From: Bacillota bacterium
GTDB taxonomy: Bacteria; Bacillota; Bacilli; Paenibacillales; Paenibacillaceae
DNA: 64,000 nt
Reading direction: 5' to 3'
Assembly (NCBI GenBank): GCA_023391635.1
Contig: JAEWAQ010000078.1
Coordinates: 1-64,000 of the forward strand
Shown: piece by piece, positions 9,833-17,677 of the stretch
Layout of the letters: each line of letters opens with the position of its first letter
How positions within the stretch are numbered: the stretch's first letter is position 1
Made by a program: the position numbers and the translations under genes
Notes under the pieces: model-generated
Databases searched by the model: none
The model's input: the letters and a program-made list of their open reading frames with translations, nothing else
What the model was told of the DNA's origin: nothing

Positions 9833-9851
9833 GGGGGCCGACCTCGCCCCC
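9833..9851 (-). other. Intercistronic hairpin between binding protein and permease genes
   Basis: On the minus strand GGGGGC and GCCCCC form a 6-bp GC stem around a 7-base loop inside the 114-base gap after the binding-protein gene. There is no T-run, so it is more likely a 3'-end stabilising structure or partial attenuator than a full terminator. Such structures commonly keep binding protein in excess over permease; that function is inferred here. Confidence 0.45.
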
Positions 9852-9910
9852 GAGCTGTCGCGCCGCCGTTCTTACGGGTTCGTTCGTATCGGGCGGTTAC
9901 AACGTCGTTG

Positions 9911-11281
9911 TTATTGCGGCGGGAGCGCAACGTTAGCTTTGTCCCGTTCCAAGGCGGACATCGCAGGCTGAAAATCTTCCGGCTTGAAGTTGATCCCCGA
10001 CACGATCTTGGTGACAATGTCGTTTAAAGCATTCAAGGAGCTGGTCGGGATGAAGTTGCTTAACCGGTAAGACAATACAACGCCTTCGTCCAAATATTGC
10101 TGGATTTCATCCATGACCGGATCGTCGAACTGAACCGTAATGTCTTTGAACGCGGAGTTCGCTCCCTCGCCTCTTAACCACGGAGCTTGAATGTCCGCGC
10201 TTGTAAGCACATCAAGCAGATCCTTCGATTCCTGAACCAGTTGCGTCTTGGCGTTAATGCCCAGGTTGGAGCTGCTGCTTACCGTAAGCGCGAACTGACC
10301 CTGCTCGTTCATAAACGGGAAGAACCCGATCTGGAAGTCGGTGTAACCGTTTTTGGCTACATTCTCCGCATGGGTGCCCGGCATAAATGACCCCTGGAGG
10401 ATCATGGCCGCTTCGCCGGAGGAGAACGCCTGGCTCGATTGCGGCCAATCGATGCTAAGCGCGTCTTTGTTGAAATAACCTTTCTCTTTCATAAGCTGCA
10501 CATTTTCCATGACGGACACAATCGCCGGATCGTCCAGCTTGCGCGTTCCGTCATAAATCTCCTTGCCGAAATTCGGGTTGACCGCCATGCCGAAGGACTG
10601 TATCCAATCATTCGTCACCACGCTGATCGTCCATTGATCCTTAAAGCCAAGAACGATCGGCGTTTTGCCGGCAACTTTGATTTTTTCGCTAATATCCATA
10701 AATTCCTGTACGGTTTTCGGAGGCTGAATGCCCAGTTGGGCGAACAGATCCTTGTTGTACCAGACACCGCCGGAAATGGCGGCCAGCAGCGGCACGCCGC
10801 GCAGCTTGCCATCGTTCATGACGGCGGCGGTTTTCTTGGAAGCATCCTTGATTCTCGAAGCGATCGGTTCGTTCGTCAGATCCATCAACAGATCGTTTTT
10901 CGCAAAATCGTTTCCTTGATAGAAGACGACATCCGGAGCGCTGTCCGAAGCAAACTGCGCTTTCAGCTTATCGAAATAAGCGGAGCTGAGCGTAATGTCC
11001 CATTGAATCTTCGCATTCGGATAGATCGTTTTGTACTTCTCTTCCACCATTCTCATCAACTCTTGCTGATGCGGCCGGTCGTCCAGAAACCAACTGCCGA
11101 TCCGGATCGTAAACGCTTTGTCGTTGGAGCCGCTTTCCTCTTGCGGCGCGCTCTCCTGATTGTTGGCCTTGGCCGGGCTTTCGCTTGATTGAACGGAGCT
11201 GTTATCCGCGCCGCCGCAGCCCGCAAGCACAACCGCGAGACACAAGATTACAGCGAATAAGAAGGATGATCTGATCTTCAT
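9911..11281 (-). CDS. Sugar ABC transporter substrate-binding lipoprotein
   Basis: A 456-residue extracellular solute-binding protein of family 1. The N-terminus is a lipoprotein signal (MKIRSSFLFAVILCLAVVLA followed by GCGG), with the lipobox cysteine near residue 22. A Ser/Glu/Asn-rich linker precedes the binding fold, which begins at FTIRIGSWFLDDRPHQQELM. Segments such as SDSAPDVVFYQGND and the later FSSGEAAMILQGSFMPG are typical of MalE/YtcQ-like proteins. The ATG at 11281 has AGGAAG upstream. The gene lies 93 bases after the response-regulator gene and before the two permeases. It captures the transported oligosaccharide at the outer face of the membrane; the ligand cannot be read from the sequence. 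Confidence 0.95.
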   Translation of the reverse strand: MKIRSSFLFAVILCLAVVLAGCGGADNSSVQSSESPAKANNQESAPQEESGSNDKAFTIRIGSWFLDDRPHQQELMRMVEEKYKTIYPNAKIQWDITLSSAYFDKLKAQFASDSAPDVVFYQGNDFAKNDLLMDLTNEPIASRIKDASKKTAAVMNDGKLRGVPLLAAISGGVWYNKDLFAQLGIQPPKTVQEFMDISEKIKVAGKTPIVLGFKDQWTISVVTNDWIQSFGMAVNPNFGKEIYDGTRKLDDPAIVSVMENVQLMKEKGYFNKDALSIDWPQSSQAFSSGEAAMILQGSFMPGTHAENVAKNGYTDFQIGFFPFMNEQGQFALTVSSSSNLGINAKTQLVQESKDLLDVLTSADIQAPWLRGEGANSAFKDITVQFDDPVMDEIQQYLDEGVVLSYRLSNFIPTSSLNALNDIVTKIVSGINFKPEDFQPAMSALERDKANVALPPQ

Positions 11282-11374
11282 TGCAGCTTCCTGCCTTCCC
11301 TATAGTAGTCGGTAACATTTCCTATCATAAACGGTCAGGCCGACAACTAAGAATAGCTGCAATTGACTTTCTCT

Positions 11375-12922
11375 TTATTGCATTTTACTCCTGGATTGAA
11401 GCTTGTAGGCGCTGGGGGACATCTCGGTCGCTTTCTTGAACAGCAGACTGAAATGCGCGGAATCCTTGAAGCCGACTGCATAGGCAATTTCGTATATTTT
11501 GCTGTCCTCGTTGACCAGCCTGGCTTTGGCCGCTTCGATCCGATAGTTCCAGAGCAGCTCCGTAAAGTTGCTGCCGAACTCCTTCTTGATCAGCCTGCTC
11601 AGATACGAGTAGTTGATGTGAAGTCTTTGAGCGACCGTCTGCAAAGTCAAATCCTGCATATATTCGCATTCAATCATATGCTTAATCTCCGCGGCCAGGC
11701 GCCTGGGCGCCAATCGATAGGTTTCGCCAAGCCGGTCGGCATACGCCAGCAGCTTGTCCTCCAGTTCCCTCATCATGTCCGTCAGTACGACGCCGGACAG
11801 CATCTTGCTGCGTATATTCAGCGCTTCGCCGGGGTCCGGCTCGACGCCCGCCTCCTTCAATACCGCTTCCGCTTTCTCGATTACCCCGATGCAAAAATAT
11901 TGAATTTCCCGCTTCTCCACCCCGGTCTGCAGCATTCGCCGGTAGGACTCCTTCAGCACGCTCCGGATGCCGTCCCGATCGTCCGTTCGAAGCAGATCGG
12001 CCAGCCGGTCGATGCTGAGCAGCGTGTCCTTCTCTCTCCCGGCCAATATGGATTCGAGCGCAGCGTAGGCAATGACCGATTTCTTGCCGAGCAGCATGCG
12101 GTACTCCATGCAGCGGGCCACTTCTCCGATAGCATCGGGCAGCTTCAACAGGGAAGCGTGCGGATGACTGATGCCGACGGAGAAACTCCAGCCCTGCTCG
12201 TCGTCGCACGCATCCGATACGGACCTGGCAAGTTTCATCGCTTCTTCCGGCATCCGATTTTCCACTACCGATCCGCACAACAGCACGATATATACGCCCA
12301 ATGGCGCGCTGCATAACCAGTACGGGATCACGCTGCTGTCCAGAACCGGCCTGATCGACGAGAGGAGCTGACGCTGCTTGAACAGCGCCCTGTCGCTCTC
12401 CGCCTCTCCCGACTTGTCCGTCTCCGCATACAGCAGAACGAACGGCTCATCCTGAAATCCATGCTCCCGGAGCCATTGAAGCTTGCTCTCCCGGGGCTCG
12501 TCCGGTTTGTTGAACAGGTTGAAATAAGCTTCTTGATGCTGCCAATCGAACTTCTGCTGAAGCTGCAATTGCCGGACGACAACCAGCAAATCCTCGGGCA
12601 CGAATGGCTTGGTTATGAAGTCAGCGGCTCCGAGCTTTACCGCTTTCTGCGCATATTCAAATTCGTGATAGGCGGTCAAGAAGATGATCGGCATGTCGGG
12701 ATGCCTCTCGCGTACCTTCTCGGCCAAAGCAATTCCATCCATCACGGGCATGCGAATATCGGTGATCAGCACATCCGGCGCCGCGCGCTCGATCGCCTCA
12801 AGCGCTTCGCTGCCGTTGGAAGCCGTGCCGGCGACCGTGCACCCGAGCGTCTTCCACCCCGGCAAAGAGGCGATATAGTCGCGAATTTCCTGTTCATCGT
12901 CCACTACCAGCAATTGCATCAT
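11375..12922 (-). CDS. YesN-type response regulator with AraC DNA-binding domain
   Basis: A 515-residue response regulator. The receiver domain has VVDDE at 6-10 and the phospho-acceptor D55 in VLITDIRMPVMDG. The middle region is long and variable. The C-terminal AraC/XylS domain (about 415-515) ends in SEMSPSAYKLQ-like sequence. The preferred start is the ATG at 12922, because GGGAGGAG lies 5 bases upstream and this ATG overlaps the TGA of the kinase gene (ATGA). It is co-transcribed with the upstream kinase and lies directly before the binding-protein gene, so the transporter operon is its most likely target. Confidence 0.93.
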   Translation of the reverse strand: MMQLLVVDDEQEIRDYIASLPGWKTLGCTVAGTASNGSEALEAIERAAPDVLITDIRMPVMDGIALAEKVRERHPDMPIIFLTAYHEFEYAQKAVKLGAADFITKPFVPEDLLVVVRQLQLQQKFDWQHQEAYFNLFNKPDEPRESKLQWLREHGFQDEPFVLLYAETDKSGEAESDRALFKQRQLLSSIRPVLDSSVIPYWLCSAPLGVYIVLLCGSVVENRMPEEAMKLARSVSDACDDEQGWSFSVGISHPHASLLKLPDAIGEVARCMEYRMLLGKKSVIAYAALESILAGREKDTLLSIDRLADLLRTDDRDGIRSVLKESYRRMLQTGVEKREIQYFCIGVIEKAEAVLKEAGVEPDPGEALNIRSKMLSGVVLTDMMRELEDKLLAYADRLGETYRLAPRRLAAEIKHMIECEYMQDLTLQTVAQRLHINYSYLSRLIKKEFGSNFTELLWNYRIEAAKARLVNEDSKIYEIAYAVGFKDSAHFSLLFKKATEMSPSAYKLQSRSKMQ

Positions 12923-14613
12923 GCGTTCTCCTCCCGCCAAATTTCAATCGGCATCTGCACCGTGACCAACGTGCTGCGCTCGGCCTGCTTCAACACAACG
13001 CCATAGCCGTCCCCGTAATGATGCCGGATTCTTGCATTCACGTTCTCAAGCCCCGTACCGAGCCCCTTCTTCCCGCTGCCGTCCGCCCGGGGCGAAGCGT
13101 TCTCGATTTCGATCACGAGCCGATACCGGTCCTCCCGGATCCGAATATCGATGCGCCCGCCAGCCGGAAGCCGGTCGATGCCGTGAATGACCGCATTCTC
13201 GACCAATGGCTGCAGAAACAGCTTGGGAACGGCCACGTTCCGGAGCATATCGGGCAAGTCGATAGAGAAATGCAGGCGCTCCGCATAGCGAAAACGGTGA
13301 ATTTGCAAATAAGTGTCCACGAAAGAAATTTCCGTCGATAACGGCGTGAAGCTGTTGCCGGGCATGATGGAAAATCGGAAGATTTTCGACAGCCTCTTCA
13401 CGACCTCGGGAACGTATTTTGCCTTGTCCGAGGATTGCGAGACGACGCTGATATACTCTAGCGTGTTGTAGAGAAAATGCGGATTGATATACATGCGGAT
13501 CGCCTTCAGTTCCGCTTCGCGCACGGCAATCTCGCTCTTGTAATTTTTCTCGATCAGTTCCTCCGTCCGTCTGATCAGTGTGTTGTATCCGTGGCAGAGC
13601 ATGCCGATCTCGTCCCGCGTTTTGATCGCTCCGATCAGTTGATACTCTTCCCGCGTCGCTCTGCGCATGAGGCGAGTCAATTCGTGAACCGGGTTCGTCA
13701 CCCTTCTCAGCACCCCATACGTCACCAGAACGACCGACAGCCAGGCAGTCAGCGTCACCCAGACGGTGAACAGCGCCTGCCTCTTGATAATGCCGCTCGT
13801 ATCGGATGCCGCAACGACGGCGTATTGAAAATCGGAATACTGCGATTTCTGCCGGATGACGAGCGGATCGTCCGGAAGCCGAACATCCAGCACTTTGCCG
13901 ATTCTGGCCGTATCGAAAGCGGATACGATCAAGTTGCTGGAATTGGTCATAAAGAACGCATCCGGCTCATAATTGCCGTACAGCTGCAGCACCTTGTCCC
14001 GGTCCAGCGTCAAAATGAGCATGCCGATTTCGACCTCTTCTGCTCCTTCGGCATAGATCTTGACCGCGCACGCCACTCGACCGTAATCCGTGAAGAAAGC
14101 CCATTCGGGCGTCCGCTCAAATTCGAAAGGCATAATCCAGAAAGCATTCAAATATTGCAGTTGATCCCGCTCGTCGGTAGAAATCAGCACCCTGTCCCGG
14201 TTGACCAGGTACAGATGGGAAATGTAATCGCCCGTGGCGCTGCGAATTTGCCCGAGCTCCGACTGCAGAAGCTCCGCGACCGATGAGGTCAGCATGCTCC
14301 GATAGTTTGTCGTGGTATCGCTTGTCAGCCCTGCCTCGAATTCCAGCAGCGTCCGAAATGGATCCTGCTTGGTCAGCTCCCACAGTCGTTTCTTCACGAC
14401 ATAGAGCATGCTGTCGATCTTGCCCGCCGTTTCGTTCAGGTTATGCTGTGCCGCTTCCGTCGCGTCCTTCTCCATTAGTTGGCTGGAGCGCACATAGAAG
14501 GTAGACCCGACCAGAATAAGCGGGACAAGCGTCAACAGGGAATAAATGATAAGCATCTTGTAGAGCATTCGGGACCGGACTGCATTGACCAGGAGCAGAA
14601 ACAAGCGTTTCAT
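12919..14613 (-). CDS. YesM-type sensor histidine kinase
   Basis: A 564-residue membrane sensor kinase. A membrane segment lies near 18-38 and a second near 280-300, with an extracellular sensor domain of about 240 residues between them. HAMP follows, then the His_kinase motif INPHFLYNTLEY near residue 381 and a HATPase domain with LQPLVENAVIHG near 471 and the late glycine box GLGTGLENVNARI near 520. GAGAAGGGA precedes the ATG. Its stop overlaps the start of the response regulator. The pair stands at the head of the transporter-lyase gene set and probably responds to the imported or released sugar. Which signal distinguishes it from the second YesM/YesN pair at 3589-210 is unknown. Confidence 0.94.
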   Translation of the reverse strand: MKRLFLLLVNAVRSRMLYKMLIIYSLLTLVPLILVGSTFYVRSSQLMEKDATEAAQHNLNETAGKIDSMLYVVKKRLWELTKQDPFRTLLEFEAGLTSDTTTNYRSMLTSSVAELLQSELGQIRSATGDYISHLYLVNRDRVLISTDERDQLQYLNAFWIMPFEFERTPEWAFFTDYGRVACAVKIYAEGAEEVEIGMLILTLDRDKVLQLYGNYEPDAFFMTNSSNLIVSAFDTARIGKVLDVRLPDDPLVIRQKSQYSDFQYAVVAASDTSGIIKRQALFTVWVTLTAWLSVVLVTYGVLRRVTNPVHELTRLMRRATREEYQLIGAIKTRDEIGMLCHGYNTLIRRTEELIEKNYKSEIAVREAELKAIRMYINPHFLYNTLEYISVVSQSSDKAKYVPEVVKRLSKIFRFSIMPGNSFTPLSTEISFVDTYLQIHRFRYAERLHFSIDLPDMLRNVAVPKLFLQPLVENAVIHGIDRLPAGGRIDIRIREDRYRLVIEIENASPRADGSGKKGLGTGLENVNARIRHHYGDGYGVVLKQAERSTLVTVQMPIEIWREENA

Positions 14614-14783
14614 GACAGTCCCTTCTCCCTTGGCGAAATTTGGCGCATTTTGTCACACATTATAACCGATAACGGCGAGAAGATGAACACGCTTTAATGC
14701 ATGGCGCTCCGCAATACAATCGGGCGGTTTCGCCGCCATCCACGATCGTTTGCCCGTTCCGTCCGCTTTCGCTGTTATTTCGC

Positions 14784-15914
14784 TTACGCGCCGAATACCC
14801 GCTTGATCGCCTCCAGGTAGCCCATCCCGTTCACCGTATCCGGTTCCAGGTAGCTGCCTTCGGTCCATTCGTTCCAGGCGTTGATCGTCAAGATGCGCGG
14901 CTGCGTCCTGCCCCGGTCCAGGAATCGCTTGACGCCCTCCAGCGCAAGACCGAATTGCTCCGGCGTATTTCCCGCAAGGACAGGAGTGAACGGATACCCG
15001 AGAGGATCGAATCTGTCGCTCTGGATCGTTCGCGGACTGGAATCCCACCCCATGGTGACATTCGGAAAATAGGGCAGCTCATATTTATCCGTAAACACAG
15101 CGTAATCCGCCTCATTCTCCCTTCTGTACGCCGCGTAGGACGTTTCGGGGAAATTCGCGAGCTCCTGATGATGGATCCAAACATACGACGTAATGCTGTC
15201 AAAGCACAATTGCGCCAGAAGTTCGTTTACGTTCTCCACTTTCTTTTCCCCTGGCAGGATAGCCTGTCCCCAAACGACCGCATTCAAATGCAGCTCGCCC
15301 AGTCCGGCCGCCCTCACCTTATCGCGGAAACGGTCCAGCGCTCTGCGGGTCTCCGCGATCCCGCCGAAGTTCTCCACAAGCAAGGAAAGCTCGTATACGG
15401 AAACGTACAATCCGCCATTCACCCGCCAATAGGACGGATGGGCGAAATAAGTGCGAATCATATGGTCGGTCATCCGTTCGAACGCCTGCTCCGATACGGT
15501 TCCCTTGGCCAGCATCGGATAAGGCTGATGACGCGAGGCGGGATGAATATCCATCCAATGATGATTCGCCCACATGACGGCAAATTTCAGACGGCTATTA
15601 TTAGGCGCCTGAAGAAAACCTTCCTCCAACGCCCGCTGCAAATAGGGCCCGTCCTCGTACCAGTACCAGTCGAAGATGAAGCTGTCGATCCCGTGGTCTG
15701 CCGCGGCGTCGATTTTTTTCGACATGACGGCAGGATCGGCCTCGTCCTCGTATCCCCAAGCGGGCGTTTTCGGCTGATGATGCCCCTCGTACCGCGGCGT
15801 CGCCCGCTTCACCAGCTCCCATTCCGACCACCCCGCTCCATGCCAATCTTCATTCCGCCGGTCGACATGGTAGTTTGGAAAATAATATACCGCGATCTGC
15901 GTTTGTCGGGTCAC
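14784..15914 (-). CDS. GH99-like / WbsX-family putative glycoside hydrolase
   Basis: A 376-residue protein of the Glyco_tran_WbsX / glycoside hydrolase family 99-like group. The opening IAVYYFPNYHVDRRNEDWHG, then WSEWELVKRATPRYEGHHQP and DSFIFDWYWYEDGP, are the usual family signatures, and it ends with ILTINAWNEWTEGSYLEPD. The fold is expected to be a TIM barrel; the acidic residues in the last motif are likely catalytic. There is no signal peptide, so it probably acts in the cytoplasm on imported oligosaccharides. The start is a GTG with GAGGAGAGG 8 bases upstream. It is encoded just before the kinase gene on the same strand (170-base gap) and divergently from an AraC regulator. Some relatives were annotated as glycosyltransferases, so the exact reaction is open. 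Confidence 0.85.
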   Translation of the reverse strand: MTRQTQIAVYYFPNYHVDRRNEDWHGAGWSEWELVKRATPRYEGHHQPKTPAWGYEDEADPAVMSKKIDAAADHGIDSFIFDWYWYEDGPYLQRALEEGFLQAPNNSRLKFAVMWANHHWMDIHPASRHQPYPMLAKGTVSEQAFERMTDHMIRTYFAHPSYWRVNGGLYVSVYELSLLVENFGGIAETRRALDRFRDKVRAAGLGELHLNAVVWGQAILPGEKKVENVNELLAQLCFDSITSYVWIHHQELANFPETSYAAYRRENEADYAVFTDKYELPYFPNVTMGWDSSPRTIQSDRFDPLGYPFTPVLAGNTPEQFGLALEGVKRFLDRGRTQPRILTINAWNEWTEGSYLEPDTVNGMGYLEAIKRVFGA

Positions 15915-16061
15915 CTGCGAATCCTCTCCTCATCTTGTTCGGTCTGGTATATATTCTAACCGTTGCCCTGCATACAAGCTTGGCGAATCGGATAGAAAAC
16001 AGGGAGAATTGGACAGTGGACCGGGAAAACATGCTATATTGGATCATAATGGGGTGAAGGC

Positions 16062-16946
16062 ATGCGGGTGTATAACAATTCCATCTTTCAAAGCGAGGAT
16101 TTCCTTTTTCACATTCATGACTTTGAACTGGGAGCCGGGCAAGATTTCGGGCCGCATCTGCATCGGTTCGTCGAACTGGTCTATGTGACAAAAGGAGAAG
16201 CGGAGCATGTGTATATGGACAGATCGTCCATCATACGCGAAGGGGATGTTCTCGTTATCGAGCCGGGCGTCCACCACGAATACCGGATGTCGGGCAGCGA
16301 CCGTTTCGCGGCGATCAACGTCATCTTTCAACCGGAGCTGCTTACCGAAGAGTTCGCCGTTCTGTCGAAGGTTTCGTCATTCGTGGAATTGTTCTATGTC
16401 GTTCCCTTCATGAATCAAACGCATGAGCATGTCGAACGGCTAAGTCTGACGACACACCAACGATTGGAAATGGACTTTATGGTGAGCCGGCTTACGGATG
16501 AGTATACGCGGCAACGCGACGGTTATCGCGTCTATATCAAGGCTGGTCTAATCCAGATGTTCGTGTTCCTGAGCCGCTGTTATAACGCGCGCTTTCACAA
16601 GCCGCTTACCGTGAACGCGGACGACAAGGAAGTAATCGATCGGATATGCGAATATATCCGGCAGCAGTTCGCTCTGCCTCTGACTTTGGAGCAAATCAGT
16701 CAATTATGCGGAATGAGCCCGTCAGCTTTCAAAACGAAATTCAAGCACTTTACGGGCAAGACGTTCGTACAATTCCGCAACGAGCTGCGTCTGGCAACCG
16801 CCAGACAGCTATTGAACGAAACCGGCGACAAAGTCATCGCGATCGCGGACAAAGCCGGGTTCAACGATATTAGCTATTTCAACAAATCGTTCAAGCAAGC
16901 CTTCGGCATTTCTCCGGGGCAATATCGGAAACATCGCTTCCATTAA
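16062..16946 (+). CDS. AraC-family transcriptional regulator with cupin sensor domain
   Basis: A 294-residue regulator. The N-terminal cupin-like sugar-binding domain (about 10-150) includes FGPHLHRFVELVYVTKGEAE and EPGVHHEYRM, with the histidine-rich pattern of AraC_binding domains. The C-terminal AraC/XylS helix-turn-helix covers roughly 190-294 and ends FGISPGQYRKHRFH. GGGGTGAAGG lies just before the ATG. It is transcribed divergently from the GH99-like gene across a 147-base gap, which suggests that it controls that gene and perhaps itself. Its stop overlaps by three bases the stop of the convergent membrane-protein gene. Confidence 0.93.
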   Translation: MRVYNNSIFQSEDFLFHIHDFELGAGQDFGPHLHRFVELVYVTKGEAEHVYMDRSSIIREGDVLVIEPGVHHEYRMSGSDRFAAINVIFQPELLTEEFAVLSKVSSFVELFYVVPFMNQTHEHVERLSLTTHQRLEMDFMVSRLTDEYTRQRDGYRVYIKAGLIQMFVFLSRCYNARFHKPLTVNADDKEVIDRICEYIRQQFALPLTLEQISQLCGMSPSAFKTKFKHFTGKTFVQFRNELRLATARQLLNETGDKVIAIADKAGFNDISYFNKSFKQAFGISPGQYRKHRFH

Positions 16947-17632
16947 CGATGTCCCCGCTTGAACAGGATTCCCGCTTTGTATGAGGCAAGTGAGATGAAG
17001 ACGGTCATAAGCAGCGGAAATACCGCCAAATACAATAGCACCTCAAATACGGCAGCTATTGCTCCCAGGATGCATACAATCCCATTCAGCATGAACAGCC
17101 ATCGAATCGTATTTCCTTGCCGGTCGCGAGCGAACGCCTGCGCAACGAATAAGGTGGACAAGCCCAGGAACAAAGTCCATCCCAGCAAATTAACGAAGTA
17201 GAGCGCCGATGTCGGGTTCCATTGCACGAATGGCTCCAATCCTTCAAGTCGGCCCTGCAAGACATTAATCCGGACAGATGTGAACTGAACGAAATAGTTG
17301 ATGCTGGATAACGCTGCAAAGATAATGCCAAAGCAAATCGCCAATCTGGTCAGGATCTTCTTATGTACTGGCGTTATTTCATGAATACAGCACAACATGA
17401 CGACATAGATCGGCGCCGATAGGAAAGCCATCACCTGACATAGACTATAAAAGTTGACATACGCGGTGCTGAAGCCTGCTACGGTATCTTGAATTCCGTT
17501 CCATTCGGGGATGGGAAAAGCCGCCAGCAATGCGATCATCCCAATAGCATAACCGACACCCGCTGCAACAAATAGCATAGAAGACCAGTAGCCGAGTTTA
17601 TATACGACGAGATGATCCTTATTCTCTTGCAA
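16943..17632 (-). CDS. Six-helix membrane protein of unknown function
   Basis: About 229 residues and mostly hydrophobic, with six likely membrane helices (for example SMLFVAAGVGYAIGMIALLA, ICFGIIFAALSSINYFVQF and the C-terminal YLAVFPLLMTVFISLASY). No enzymatic motif was recognised. The start is placed at a TTG at 17632, because GGAGGAG lies 9 bases upstream; a further in-frame TTG at 17650 would put that site inside the gene. It lies 45 bases after the SLC13-type carrier on the same strand and may share its transcript. A DUF4386-like integral membrane family is possible but I cannot confirm it. Confidence 0.8.
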   Translation of the reverse strand: MQENKDHLVVYKLGYWSSMLFVAAGVGYAIGMIALLAAFPIPEWNGIQDTVAGFSTAYVNFYSLCQVMAFLSAPIYVVMLCCIHEITPVHKKILTRLAICFGIIFAALSSINYFVQFTSVRINVLQGRLEGLEPFVQWNPTSALYFVNLLGWTLFLGLSTLFVAQAFARDRQGNTIRWLFMLNGIVCILGAIAAVFEVLLYLAVFPLLMTVFISLASYKAGILFKRGHR

Positions 17633-17677
17633 GACTGTGTTCTCCTCCAATCGCTCTTATGGAAACCGTGATTTTAG

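Noticed and set aside
14697..15959. Plus-strand frame of 420 codons opposite the GH99-like gene
   Set aside because: The minus strand has clear family motifs, a GTG with a strong ribosome site and good context; the plus frame is a GC shadow.
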